A stretch of 64,000 bases of DNA from Kangiella sp. (GCA_028284185.1 JANQSG010000021.1:186001-250000); one strand, 5' to 3'; positions 43,322-52,387 are shown, counted from the first letter of the stretch. Notes: generated by a model from the letters alone, not told the origin. Made by a program: numbers and translations.

Positions 43322-44704
43322 ATGCCTGCTGATTTATCACCTTTAGACCATTTGCTGGATGCGCAATGCCTGTTAACCGATCCTGATTCGCTGCAGCATT
43401 ATGGCAAAGACTGGACCAATTATTACCAAGTAGCCCCGCTTGCCATTGCTTTTCCTAAAAGCACCGAACAGGTTCAAGCAATCATTCAATGGGCCAATGT
43501 CAATCAGGTTGCCATAGTACCTTCGGGGGGGCGCACCGGCTTAAGCGGTGGCGCAGTAGCCTCCAATGGCGAGCTGGTATTGGCACTGGATAAGATGAAT
43601 CAGATCCTAGATTTCAATGCAGCGACCAAGTCACTGACCTGCCAGGCAGGCGTTATTACTGAACAAATTCAAGAATACGCTTCGGTGCAAAAGCTTTATT
43701 ATCCGGTAGATTTTGCTTCAGCAGGTTCAAGCCAAATTGGCGGCAATATCGCAACCAACGCTGGTGGTATTAAAGTTATCAAGTACGGCATGACCCGTGA
43801 GCGGGTGCAAGGCTTAACGGTAGTCACTGGCAAGGGCGAGATATTAAAACTCAATAAAGGCCTGATTAAAAATGCCACTGGTTATGACTTTAGACACTTG
43901 TTTATTGGTAGCGAAGGAACCTTAGGTATTATTACCGAAGCTACCATTGCCCTTTGCCGTCCACCAGAAAATTTAACGGTTCTATTATTGGCAATACCAG
44001 GTCTTTCCAGCTTGATGCCATTGCTGGAAAATTTCCAAAAAAATCTTGATTTAACCGCTTATGAATTTTTTTCAAATGAAGCTTTAAGCAAGGTAATGGC
44101 AGCGCACAGTTTAACCTCACCAGTTGCAGAGAAAGCACCTTTCTACTGTTTACTTGAATTTGATGCTATTTCAGAAGCCGAGCTGGAAAAAGCCTTAGAA
44201 GTTTTTGAAAACTCTATGGAGCAAGGTCTTATTCTTGATGGTGTTATCAGCCAAAGTCAGCAACAGGCCCAAGATTTATGGAAATATCGTGAATATATTT
44301 CCGAAGCCATAGCGCACCAAAAGCCCTATAAAAATGATATTGCGGTTACGCCGGAAAAAATCACTGATTTTTTAACTCAGGTAGATGCTATTGTCGCAGC
44401 TAAATACCCTGAATTTGAAGTTATCTGGTTCGGTCATATTGGTGATGGCAACCTGCATTTGAATATTCTGAAACCAGAAAAGCTGTCGAACGAGGACTTT
44501 GTGGCACAATGTGAGCAAGTCAGTCCGGAAATTTTTGCCCTACTTGAAAAACTGGAGGGGACTATTTCTGCCGAGCATGGCGTAGGACTTTTGAAGAAAC
44601 CTTATTTGCATTTTTCGCGCAGTCCCACAGAAATTGCACTAATGAAATCTATAAAACAGGTTTTTGATCCCAATGGCATCATGAATCCAGGAAAGTTACT
44701 TTAG
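43322..44704 (+). CDS. FAD-binding oxidoreductase (GlcD/D-2-hydroxyacid dehydrogenase type)
   Basis: A 460-residue flavoprotein of the FAD_binding_4/FAD-oxidase_C architecture. The FAD-binding PCMH part (about 25-215) shows PSGGRTGLSGGAV, SAGSSQIGGNIATNAGG and HLFIGSEGTLGIITEATI. The C-terminal domain has the FGHIGDGNLHLNI and ISAEHGVGLLKK motifs with conserved His residues. The family oxidises D-lactate, glycolate or D-2-hydroxyglutarate and passes electrons to quinone or ETF. The substrate is undecided. It is followed 2 bp later by a ZIP-like membrane protein gene. It has no signal or membrane helix. Confidence 0.9.
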   Translation: MPADLSPLDHLLDAQCLLTDPDSLQHYGKDWTNYYQVAPLAIAFPKSTEQVQAIIQWANVNQVAIVPSGGRTGLSGGAVASNGELVLALDKMNQILDFNAATKSLTCQAGVITEQIQEYASVQKLYYPVDFASAGSSQIGGNIATNAGGIKVIKYGMTRERVQGLTVVTGKGEILKLNKGLIKNATGYDFRHLFIGSEGTLGIITEATIALCRPPENLTVLLLAIPGLSSLMPLLENFQKNLDLTAYEFFSNEALSKVMAAHSLTSPVAEKAPFYCLLEFDAISEAELEKALEVFENSMEQGLILDGVISQSQQQAQDLWKYREYISEAIAHQKPYKNDIAVTPEKITDFLTQVDAIVAAKYPEFEVIWFGHIGDGNLHLNILKPEKLSNEDFVAQCEQVSPEIFALLEKLEGTISAEHGVGLLKKPYLHFSRSPTEIALMKSIKQVFDPNGIMNPGKLL

Positions 44705-44706
44705 TT

Positions 44707-45456
44707 ATGTTACTTGCTTTAAGTCTAATCACTATTTTGATAGGACCAATGCTGTTACTTTGGTTTCCGCAAAACAGACGTTTAGACAATTTTTTATTTT
44801 CATTCGTACTAGTTTCCGTAGGCGGAATCTTAACTCTTGACATCATTCCAACCCTTTGGTTACACATAGGCTATTGGTTAATTCCACTATTACTGATTGG
44901 TTTTTTTGGCCCTGGTTTTATTGAAATGAGTTTCCAGCAAGCCGCTGATAAAGCTCATAAAACGGCTCTTGCCATTGGTATTTTTGGGCTTATGCTACAC
45001 TCCACTATTGACGGTATGGCAGTGATTGAAAACCAGAATAATGTCATGATGCCTTACGCTGTTATCCTACACCGACTCATAGTTGGCTTGGGTATCTGGT
45101 GGCTGATCGAACCCGTCTGGGGTAAGACAAAAAGTTTTTTGATATTTATTGCGATTCTTATAGCAACGGTTTTTGGTTACGCCTTAGGGCAAGGCTATCT
45201 ATTAGGAGATATCAACCTTGCAAACCATCATTGGCTAGATTACTTTCAAGCTCTGGTAGCAGGAACTCTCTTGCATGTGATCATTCACCGGCCGCATATC
45301 GATGAAGATGGCCATCATCACGATCATGCTCATGCGATTGAACATGATCCCAATCATCAGCACTCCCACGGCATTGTGATTAAACATAAAGACTTTTTCC
45401 TTTATGGTGCTATCTCTGCTGTTTTATTACTATTAATTTTGCAGCAACTTCATTAA
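44707..45456 (+). CDS. ZIP-like membrane protein with His-rich loop
   Basis: A 249-residue protein with seven or eight hydrophobic helices. Helix motifs GLMLHSTIDGMAV and AVILHRLIVGLGIWW, and later ALVAGTLLHVIIHRP, resemble the metal-binding helices of ZIP transporters. A long histidine-rich segment (about 196-224: DGHHHDHAHAIEHD, PNHQHSHG) faces one side and would bind zinc or a similar cation. It is shorter and more diverged than classical ZIPs, so transport is inferred. It is coupled to the oxidoreductase gene (2 bp gap) and ends 44 bp before a sigma-54 promoter. Confidence 0.75.
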   Translation: MLLALSLITILIGPMLLLWFPQNRRLDNFLFSFVLVSVGGILTLDIIPTLWLHIGYWLIPLLLIGFFGPGFIEMSFQQAADKAHKTALAIGIFGLMLHSTIDGMAVIENQNNVMMPYAVILHRLIVGLGIWWLIEPVWGKTKSFLIFIAILIATVFGYALGQGYLLGDINLANHHWLDYFQALVAGTLLHVIIHRPHIDEDGHHHDHAHAIEHDPNHQHSHGIVIKHKDFFLYGAISAVLLLLILQQLH

Positions 45457-45480
45457 AAGGCCCTAGTCGTTAACTGCCTT
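45457..45480. promoter_or_regulatory. possible activator site upstream of the kinase operon
   Basis: AAGGC and GCCTT around CCTAGTCGTTAACT, centred about 33 bp before the -24 element. It shares CCTAGnnGT with the region upstream of the second sigma-54 promoter, which suggests a common activator site. The match is short. Confidence 0.35.
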
Positions 45481-45499
45481 GGCATAACCAATAATAACT

Positions 45500-45517
45500 T
45501 TGGCACGCTTCTTGCTT
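45500..45517 (+). promoter_or_regulatory. sigma-54 promoter of the kinase/regulator operon
   Basis: TTGGCACG-CTTC-TTGCTT is a perfect match to the -24/-12 consensus (TGGCACG, four bases, TTGC). The GC of -12 is at 45514-45515, so transcription should begin near 45527. It lies between the ZIP-like gene and the histidine kinase gene. Confidence 0.88.
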
Positions 45518-45543
45518 AATAAAACTCAATAACTTACATTGTT

Positions 45544-46845
45544 ATGGAGTTTACTGGTTTGAAAAAAATGAGTATTAGAAACAGGCTGATTATCCTATTT
45601 ATTTCTCTGCTAGCCTTGCTACTAGCCGTTCAGGGTATTCTGTATTATCAATATGACAACAAATTTTCTGAGCGGCTTGGTGAAGCCGCCTTTGAGATTT
45701 CAAAAGATACCGCCAGTATTTTTATTTATAACCAAGATGTTTTATATGAAACCGAATCCTTTGTCCTCGATGAACAAGGCAAAATTATCCAACGGCAGTT
45801 GATTCGTCCTGATAACAAAAATATTCAGATCCATTTAGGCGATAATATCCACGATGAAGTGATTAAGCTAATCAGTAAAGATAGCGAATTTCAGATCCCT
45901 ATTCCTCGAACTGAAATACATGACACTGTCAGTGAATTAAAAAAGAGAAACCTCTGGATTACTTTTGCTTTGTTTGCAATTGCCATAACACTGGTCAGTT
46001 TTATTACTTATAGTATTACCAAGCCATTGATGGCACTCAATAAAGCTGCAATCAAAGTCAGTCAAGGCGAGTTTGGCACTCAAGTCGAAATTAATGCCAA
46101 AAAATATGGCCGAGACATTTCCGAGACGGTCAAACAATTCAATAAAATGTCGCAGGATTTAGTGGCCTTAAGCGAGCAAAAAGCCCAACAACAAGAGTTA
46201 GAACATTTTCGTGAATTAAGCGATATTTCAAGAGGTTTAGCGCACAATTTACGCAATCCTTTAAACACCTTGCAGCTGAGTCTGGAACAACAATCCTCTG
46301 ATGCATCACAAAAAAGTAAATTTACAGATATAGCAATTGAACAGGTTCAAAGAATTGAAAATTGGCTAAAAAGTTTCACCTTACTGATGGAGCAAGGCAT
46401 TGACAAAAAGGCAGTACAACTTGAACAGATCATTCAATTAGCGCTTTCACAAATTGAGACTACACAAGTAAAACTCGGCAACATAGTCGACATGCAGTTG
46501 CTATGCGTTGAAACAGAAATTGCGATGCTCCTGCAAATATTATTGCAAAATGCCATAGATGCCAGCGATGAAGTGCCCGGCAACATATTACTCACTAGCA
46601 AATGCCAAGAAAATCAACTACTAATCTCAATAGAAGATAATGGTAAAGGTATTAGCCCTCAAATTAAGGAGCAATTATTTAAGCCTTATGTTACGGATAA
46701 AATCTATGGCACTGGAATGGGTCTATACATTGCCAGACGCTTGATAAGGCACCGCTATAATGGTGATCTAGAACTGCTTGATAAATTCCCGCAAGGAACT
46801 ATTGCGACAATAATATTCCCTCTTGAAAACGGTGCTAAAGCTTAA
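45544..46845 (+). CDS. membrane sensor histidine kinase, NtrB-type partner
   Basis: A 433-residue kinase. Two membrane helices (about 13-34 and 136-156) enclose a periplasmic region of about 100 residues with no known sensor domain. A HAMP linker follows (SITKPLMALNKAAIKVSQGEFG). The phosphorylated His is H234 in SRGLAHNLRNPLNTLQ. The ATPase domain has the N box (LQNAIDASDEV), G1 (IEDNGKGI) and G2 (GTGMGLYIARRL). With transcription predicted near 45527, a later start (TTG 45559 with GGAG upstream, or ATG 45568) is also possible. It should phosphorylate the sigma-54 activator encoded 6 bp downstream. Confidence 0.9.
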   Translation: MEFTGLKKMSIRNRLIILFISLLALLLAVQGILYYQYDNKFSERLGEAAFEISKDTASIFIYNQDVLYETESFVLDEQGKIIQRQLIRPDNKNIQIHLGDNIHDEVIKLISKDSEFQIPIPRTEIHDTVSELKKRNLWITFALFAIAITLVSFITYSITKPLMALNKAAIKVSQGEFGTQVEINAKKYGRDISETVKQFNKMSQDLVALSEQKAQQQELEHFRELSDISRGLAHNLRNPLNTLQLSLEQQSSDASQKSKFTDIAIEQVQRIENWLKSFTLLMEQGIDKKAVQLEQIIQLALSQIETTQVKLGNIVDMQLLCVETEIAMLLQILLQNAIDASDEVPGNILLTSKCQENQLLISIEDNGKGISPQIKEQLFKPYVTDKIYGTGMGLYIARRLIRHRYNGDLELLDKFPQGTIATIIFPLENGAKA

Positions 46846-46851
46846 AATATT

Positions 46852-48207
46852 ATGAACCAAATATTTGTATTAATTGTTGAAGATGAAGCGATTCAGGGTG
46901 AATTAATCAGTGATATCCTATCGCAGCAACAGTATCAAACCCATTGGGTCGAGTCTGCTGAAGATGCACTTGAAGCATTGAAAAAAGCCCAATATCAAAT
47001 TGTGATATCTGACTGGCGACTTCCCAATCAGGATGGCCTGTGGCTGCTACAAGAAGTCAATAAACAATATCCTGAAATCTATTTTGTATTGGCTACCGCT
47101 TATGGTTCTATTCAACATGCTGTAGAAGCCATTAAAACAGGGGCTAAGGATTACCTCACCAAGCCTTATAGCAAAGACCAATTGTTATTTTGTATTGATC
47201 GAGCCAGTAAAACCATTAGTCTCACTGAAGAAAATAAAAACCTTTCATCCGAGCTCAAAGAACGCCAACAACTAGTGGATATGGTAGGCAGCTCAAAAGC
47301 CATGCAGAAAATTTTTGCACAAGTACAAAAGTTGGCACCAACTAATGCAACTATCCACATCTCAGGTGAAAGTGGCACTGGTAAAGAATTAGCAGCAAGA
47401 GCCTTGCATAAATTATCACCGCGCAAGGATAAACCCTTTATTGTGATTAACTGTGGAGCCATTCCTGAAGGCTTAGCCGAAGCTGAACTGTTTGGTGCCG
47501 AAAAAGGCTCTTATACTGGCTCTCATAGCAAAAAAATAGGGTCATTTGAAGCAGCCGATGGTGGCACCTTGTTTCTGGATGAAGTGGCTGAATTATCCCC
47601 CGCCATTCAAACCAAACTATTACGCGTTTTACAAGAATCAAGCGTTAGTCGTATAGGTTCAAATAAATCACAGCCAATTGATGTTCGGGTAATTTCTGCC
47701 ACTCATAAATCATTGAGTGACTTAGTCGCACAGGAAAAATTCCGCGAAGATTTACTTTACCGGCTGAATGTTATTCCTATCAAAATGCCAGCTTTAAGAG
47801 AACGGCTTGAAGATCTTCCGGCATTGATTCAGTTTTTTAATGAAAAGCACTCGAGGAATCATCAAATGACTCCGATAGAGTTTAGCAAAGCAGCCTATCG
47901 CTCATTAGAAAGCTATTATTGGCCAGGAAATATTCGAGAACTGGGCCATTGTATTGAACGTTTAATGCTACTTTCGACTAACAACAAAATTCATTTAAAG
48001 GATCTGGAATTTTTACATCATAATACCAATAAAAATACTGAACTGATTTTACCTGAAACCGGAATCAACTGGGAACAGATGGAACAGAATTTCTATAAGC
48101 AAGCCCTGAGTTATAGCAAAGGCAATAAGAAAAAAGCAGCACAGCTGTTGGGTTTGAGTTATAAAAGCTTTTTATACCGACTCGAAAAGTTCCTTATTTC
48201 AGACTAA
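46852..48207 (+). CDS. NtrC-family sigma-54-dependent response regulator
   Basis: A 451-residue activator. The receiver domain has D54 in VISDWRLP and a Lys in LTKPYSKD. The AAA+ domain has Walker A GESGTGKE, Walker B GGTLFLDEV and the arginine-finger region FREDLLYRLNVIPI. The C-terminal Fis-type helix-turn-helix is KKAAQLLGLSYKSFLYRL. The sigma-54 contact loop, normally GAFTGA, is GSYTGS at residues 219-224: Phe to Tyr is common, but the two Ala to Ser changes are not. The gene follows the kinase by 6 bp. Both its own operon and the next gene have sigma-54 promoters, so autoactivation is likely. Confidence 0.93.
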   Translation: MNQIFVLIVEDEAIQGELISDILSQQQYQTHWVESAEDALEALKKAQYQIVISDWRLPNQDGLWLLQEVNKQYPEIYFVLATAYGSIQHAVEAIKTGAKDYLTKPYSKDQLLFCIDRASKTISLTEENKNLSSELKERQQLVDMVGSSKAMQKIFAQVQKLAPTNATIHISGESGTGKELAARALHKLSPRKDKPFIVINCGAIPEGLAEAELFGAEKGSYTGSHSKKIGSFEAADGGTLFLDEVAELSPAIQTKLLRVLQESSVSRIGSNKSQPIDVRVISATHKSLSDLVAQEKFREDLLYRLNVIPIKMPALRERLEDLPALIQFFNEKHSRNHQMTPIEFSKAAYRSLESYYWPGNIRELGHCIERLMLLSTNNKIHLKDLEFLHHNTNKNTELILPETGINWEQMEQNFYKQALSYSKGNKKKAAQLLGLSYKSFLYRLEKFLISD

Positions 48208-48230
48208 AATCCCCATATCAGGACTGAATT

Positions 48231-48261
48231 ATTTTAAATGCCTAGCTGTCGGCTTTAAAAT
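48231..48261. promoter_or_regulatory. inverted repeat, possible activator site
   Basis: ATTTTAAATGCC and GGCTTTAAAAT flank TAGCTGTC, centred 40 bp before the -24 element of the downstream sigma-54 promoter. It lacks a T run, so a binding site fits better than a terminator. The CCTAGnnGT core also occurs upstream of the first sigma-54 promoter. Confidence 0.4.
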
Positions 48262-48283
48262 GAAGAAGGTTAAATATAAATAA

Positions 48284-48301
48284 TTGGCATGCTTCTTGCT
48301 T
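48284..48301 (+). promoter_or_regulatory. sigma-54 promoter of the secreted-protein gene
   Basis: TTGGCATG-CTTC-TTGCTT differs at one base from the promoter at 45500 and matches the -24/-12 consensus. Transcription should begin near 48311, leaving a leader of about 60 bases. Confidence 0.85.
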
Positions 48302-48371
48302 ATGTTACTTAGTGTAAGTGGTAAATACCGAATGACATTATTTAATATTTAACAAACATAAGAGGTTTTAT

Positions 48372-48989
48372 ATGAAACTAAAAAATATTGTACTTAATCT
48401 TACTATGGTGCCCGCAATTCTAGGTTTGAGCTTAGCCGCCTTTAATCTGCAAGCTGAAGAAAAGGTAGAAACTATAGAGGTTCATATCGAACAGGAAAAT
48501 GATGACGATGCTTTAGTGGAGCTAATTGTCAATGGTAAGACTGAAAAATTTACTTTAGCAGATCTGGTTAAAGGTGAAAGTCGCACTATCGTTACCGATT
48601 CAGGGAAAACCATTGTTGCGACCAAAGGCGAAGATGGTTCAACCACCGTCAATATTGATGGTAAGGATATTAAAATTCTTAACTTGTCCGGTGATCATGG
48701 CGCTAATTTTAATTTTTTCCATAGCAACGAGCAACATGATGTAGACCTTAATTTAGATGACAAAATTATGATTATTGGTGGCAACTTGTCAGAAGATGTT
48801 AAAGCTGCGCTAAGAAGCACCTTGCAGTCTTATAATATAAATAAGGAGGTTCTTTTCTCAGGTGACTCAGGCTCTAATATGATGTTTATCAGTAAAGATA
48901 TTGAAAAAATTCATGATATCAACATTGAAGGCGATGGTGAGCATGGAATTAAAATCATTAAGCGTAAAAAAATAAAATCTTCTAATTAA
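48372..48989 (+). CDS. unknown secreted protein under sigma-54 control
   Basis: A 205-residue protein with an AGAGG ribosome site and a signal peptide (about 1-28, ending NLQAE). The mature part is acidic at first (IEQENDDDALVELIVNGKTE) and contains a beta-rich repeat-like region (SRTIVTDSGKTIVATKGEDG, TVNIDGKDIKIL), then a short helix (LSEDVKAALRSTLQSY) and a basic tail (IIKRKKIKSSN). There is no cysteine in the mature part and no known domain. It is the only gene behind the second sigma-54 promoter and so the likely dedicated output of the kinase/regulator pair. It is convergent with the large sensor gene. Confidence 0.75.
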   Translation: MKLKNIVLNLTMVPAILGLSLAAFNLQAEEKVETIEVHIEQENDDDALVELIVNGKTEKFTLADLVKGESRTIVTDSGKTIVATKGEDGSTTVNIDGKDIKILNLSGDHGANFNFFHSNEQHDVDLNLDDKIMIIGGNLSEDVKAALRSTLQSYNINKEVLFSGDSGSNMMFISKDIEKIHDINIEGDGEHGIKIIKRKKIKSSN

Positions 48990-49012
48990 TAAAGAAGAGT
49001 AAAGCAATTTTA

Positions 49013-52000
49013 TTATTCCCATTGCAATTTTTTTGCTTTTGGAATTGAAGAAACATAGTCTAGTTGCCCACTATTAATCAAAGTGGGCAACTCTTTCAAT
49101 AAAGCTTCTTCCAAAGCAGTGTAATCCGTAAATTGATTCGAAAAAATTCCAATCCAAGCATTTAGGCTATTGGATTGGGCGGTCGATAAAGCCATTTCGA
49201 ATATATACAATAATTTTGACCAGTTGGGTTGTTTTTCCACGGAACCTTGTTCAATGAAAGGATATCGAGTAAAGCCAATACTGGCCGTAATATCAATTTT
49301 CTTTCCATTAGAAAGATTGAATTTACTAGAAGCTATAATATTTCTGATTTTTTCAGCTAATACCATTTGTTCACGCTTTGAAATACCGCGACTCAAAATT
49401 AAAATTTTTGCGCCTTCCCAACGTACCAATATATCAGTACCGTAACAAATATTACTTAAAGCAGTTGCCACCTGATTCAAAACCTCATTACTGGCAATGT
49501 AACCAAATTGCTCTTTAAGCGATGGAAAATTATCAATTTCAACGCTGAATAACCCCAAATAAAGCCCTTTATGCTCAACCTGTTTCCAGCTTGCTAAAAT
49601 GCTATCCAATTCATACTGTATATTTTTTCTAATATAACCTCGACTATAAAGCCCTGTTAATTCATCTTTTATTTCTTTTTGAACAAGTTCATTCTCAATC
49701 TTATCCACTAAATACTTTTGTTCAGATAATGAATAGTGCAAATCTTCCACTTGATGCAGCAGGGTTAATTTTTCTTCCATCAACATGGATTGTTTGGCTT
49801 TTTCTCGTTTATACATCAACTCTTTGATATAAAGTTTTCGACTTAGTTTTCGGTAAAACCAGTAAACTGAAAGCATCACCGTAAACAAAATACCAAACAC
49901 ACTTAATGCCCACAAAAAATCTTTATTCAGTACTGTAAATTTCGGAATGATTTTTAAATAAACACCAGGTTCAATCCAATCTCCACCAATACTTTTCTGT
50001 TGAACTTGTAGTTCAATTTCCTCATCAAGTTGGTGTAAAATTACTTCAGTATCGACTAGCTTTTGCCACTTCATATCTGGCGAAAATCTATACCTCAGTT
50101 CCATATGTCTATTGGATACATAATCAAAGTTTGACACTCTAATCTTGATCGGAGCTTGTTGTTTTAGCTCTAATTGTTGCTGCCCCTCGGCAAGATCATA
50201 ATTAATATTATTTTGCGAAACCAAGCTAATCTTAAGAGGTCTGATTTTTAACTCGATGGTAATATTTTCTGGATCGAAGTAATTAATACCATTTACCCCG
50301 CCAAAGTATAAAATTCCATCCTGATCTTTATATGAGGACTTGGTATAAAACTCATCGTGTTGTAAGCCCTGTTCGTAAAGATAGTTAACTACCGGTTCCA
50401 GATTTGAAGGATGATATCTGGTAATTCCTTTAATGGTAGATATCCATAAAAAACCCTGATCGTCGTCTTGTATGCTACTAATATAGTCTGAATGGAAGCC
50501 ATCATTGACACCAATTCTTTTGAAGCGAATTTTTCCGTTATCATTATAATAAACCCGATTCAAACCATGGTTAGTACCTATCCATAAAACACCATTATAA
50601 TCTTCATAAATAGTGCTAATATCAGAAGATGATAAACTGGTAGCATCTTTTGGATCATACCGATAATAATCGGTTTTTAAATTGTTCGGGTTAAATCTAA
50701 CCAAACCATCAGAGCCACCTAACCAAATAAAACCTTGTAAATCTTCAAAAATAGTATAGATACCATAATCACCCGTAAGAAAATTTTTTGGCAGCTGTTT
50801 AGTATAATCAATCAACTTAAGCTGATTAAGTTTAGCGGTTCCATCCAGCTCATAAGGAACTTCAAGTTTTAATAAGCCTTCAGAACCGCCTAACCAGAAA
50901 TTAGAGTAACGATCCTGAACAAGATCAAATCCATAACCAAAATCGTATGCTTTATTATTATGCTTAAAATGTCGAAGAGTCTTGAATTTTTTTGAATCCA
51001 AAGGCTTAACGGAAAGTCCACTCTCAGCAAGTACCCATAAGTTCTGATTGTTATCTTCTAAGATTTTACTTACAAAACCTGTAAATTCTGCATTTTCTTT
51101 TTTTTCTAATTTAAGGCTATTTTCTAATACTCCATTGTTTGCAGAGTATTTATAAACGCCCGAACTGCTAGTACCAACCCATAAGTTTCTATTTGAGTCT
51201 TCAGTAACTGTAGTCGCCAGATTAGCAAGATCAAAGCTCTTGGTTTCTTTTTGCTTAAGCAAGTGTGAGAATTCCTGCTTCGGCTTTAATAAACTAATTC
51301 CAAAACTGGTTCCAATCCAAAGTACACCATCATCGCTTCTCATTAATTTTAAAATATCATTATTAACAATTGAAAAAGGATCGCTTGAATCGTGATAGTA
51401 TTCTTTAATAATAGACTTCGTTGTTTTATCCCAAAATTTTAAACCTGAAGGAGTACCTAACCAATAACCTTGTTCTGTAACATTTATACTTATTGGGGAG
51501 CTATTAGCCTGGCTTTTGCTATCAAAAACTGAAATAATTTCCTTCTCATAACTAGAAGTATTATATCTTAAGAACCCACTGTTAATACCAATAAATAATT
51601 CATCACCCTGTAGGCTGTGAGTTTGAAATAATTCATAATCCAAACCCATAGCTGAGCAATCTTTTTTTATTAATTCGAACTTTCTTGTAGTATCGAAAAA
51701 ATAGAAGCAGTTTCCGGAATTAATTAATATTCGGGAATTATCTAATATTAAAATTCCAGTAATAGATTTAGTTTTGAAATGCTGGAAAACCGTTTGGATA
51801 TTTTGAACTTGCTTGCTCTTTAAATTAATTTTTAGTAAATCTCTATAATTAACAACCAAGTATAAGTTATTGTGCTGATCAAATCGAAAATCGGTAATGC
51901 TAATTTTTGTATTTTTAGCTTCAATATTTTCTTGAATTAAAAACTCTAAAATAAAATTAACCCAGTTAGTAATTTCGAGTGTTTGAGGATGAATTGAGTC

Positions 52001-52387
52001 CAAACCAGAAGAGGTTAGAACCCAAATATGCCCTTGACTATCCTTATCCAAACGACTGATTGAATTGGAAGCTAAAGTGTTCGTATTATTTGGATTAGCA
52101 TAAAAGTGTTCAATTTTTCGGCCATCATAGCGGTTTAAACCATATTGAGTAGCAAACCACATAAAACCTCTGTCGTCCTGAATAATATCAACCACTCCAC
52201 TTTGGCTTAATCCATCTTTAGTATTAATGCTATCAAAGCGAGGTTCTTGTAAACGAATATTGAGTGCTGTAGCGGATGGCGTAAAGATAACAGCAATAAA
52301 AAGAAATGTGGTGACAGCTAGCAGTCTGCCATAAATAGCATTACAATAGTTAGTATTAATTATCCTTAATTTCAAGCTGAATGTCAC
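49013..52387 (-). CDS. large propeller sensor with Y_Y_Y domain and degenerate GGDEF
   Basis: A 1124-residue inner-membrane protein. After a signal or anchor (about 20-42) come many two-component-regulator propeller repeats (DRGFMWFATQYGLNRYDG, GVLWIGTSFGISLL, NGVLWIGTNHGLNRVY), a Y_Y_Y domain (about 720-805), a membrane helix (about 820-842) and a coiled coil. A C-terminal GGDEF-fold domain (from DELTGLYSRGYI) follows. The GGDEF signature itself is EGAKI at residues 991-995, and the metal and substrate residues (IDNF, GYIASNE) are also altered, so cyclase activity is unlikely. The start is a GTG overlapping the acyltransferase gene by 32 bp and is uncertain. Confidence 0.88.
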   Translation of the reverse strand: MTFSLKLRIINTNYCNAIYGRLLAVTTFLFIAVIFTPSATALNIRLQEPRFDSINTKDGLSQSGVVDIIQDDRGFMWFATQYGLNRYDGRKIEHFYANPNNTNTLASNSISRLDKDSQGHIWVLTSSGLDSIHPQTLEITNWVNFILEFLIQENIEAKNTKISITDFRFDQHNNLYLVVNYRDLLKINLKSKQVQNIQTVFQHFKTKSITGILILDNSRILINSGNCFYFFDTTRKFELIKKDCSAMGLDYELFQTHSLQGDELFIGINSGFLRYNTSSYEKEIISVFDSKSQANSSPISINVTEQGYWLGTPSGLKFWDKTTKSIIKEYYHDSSDPFSIVNNDILKLMRSDDGVLWIGTSFGISLLKPKQEFSHLLKQKETKSFDLANLATTVTEDSNRNLWVGTSSSGVYKYSANNGVLENSLKLEKKENAEFTGFVSKILEDNNQNLWVLAESGLSVKPLDSKKFKTLRHFKHNNKAYDFGYGFDLVQDRYSNFWLGGSEGLLKLEVPYELDGTAKLNQLKLIDYTKQLPKNFLTGDYGIYTIFEDLQGFIWLGGSDGLVRFNPNNLKTDYYRYDPKDATSLSSSDISTIYEDYNGVLWIGTNHGLNRVYYNDNGKIRFKRIGVNDGFHSDYISSIQDDDQGFLWISTIKGITRYHPSNLEPVVNYLYEQGLQHDEFYTKSSYKDQDGILYFGGVNGINYFDPENITIELKIRPLKISLVSQNNINYDLAEGQQQLELKQQAPIKIRVSNFDYVSNRHMELRYRFSPDMKWQKLVDTEVILHQLDEEIELQVQQKSIGGDWIEPGVYLKIIPKFTVLNKDFLWALSVFGILFTVMLSVYWFYRKLSRKLYIKELMYKREKAKQSMLMEEKLTLLHQVEDLHYSLSEQKYLVDKIENELVQKEIKDELTGLYSRGYIRKNIQYELDSILASWKQVEHKGLYLGLFSVEIDNFPSLKEQFGYIASNEVLNQVATALSNICYGTDILVRWEGAKILILSRGISKREQMVLAEKIRNIIASSKFNLSNGKKIDITASIGFTRYPFIEQGSVEKQPNWSKLLYIFEMALSTAQSNSLNAWIGIFSNQFTDYTALEEALLKELPTLINSGQLDYVSSIPKAKKLQWE

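Noticed and set aside
48231..48261. Hairpin as a terminator of the kinase/regulator operon
   Set aside because: The stem is AT-rich with one bulge and no T run follows; its place before a sigma-54 promoter fits a binding site better.
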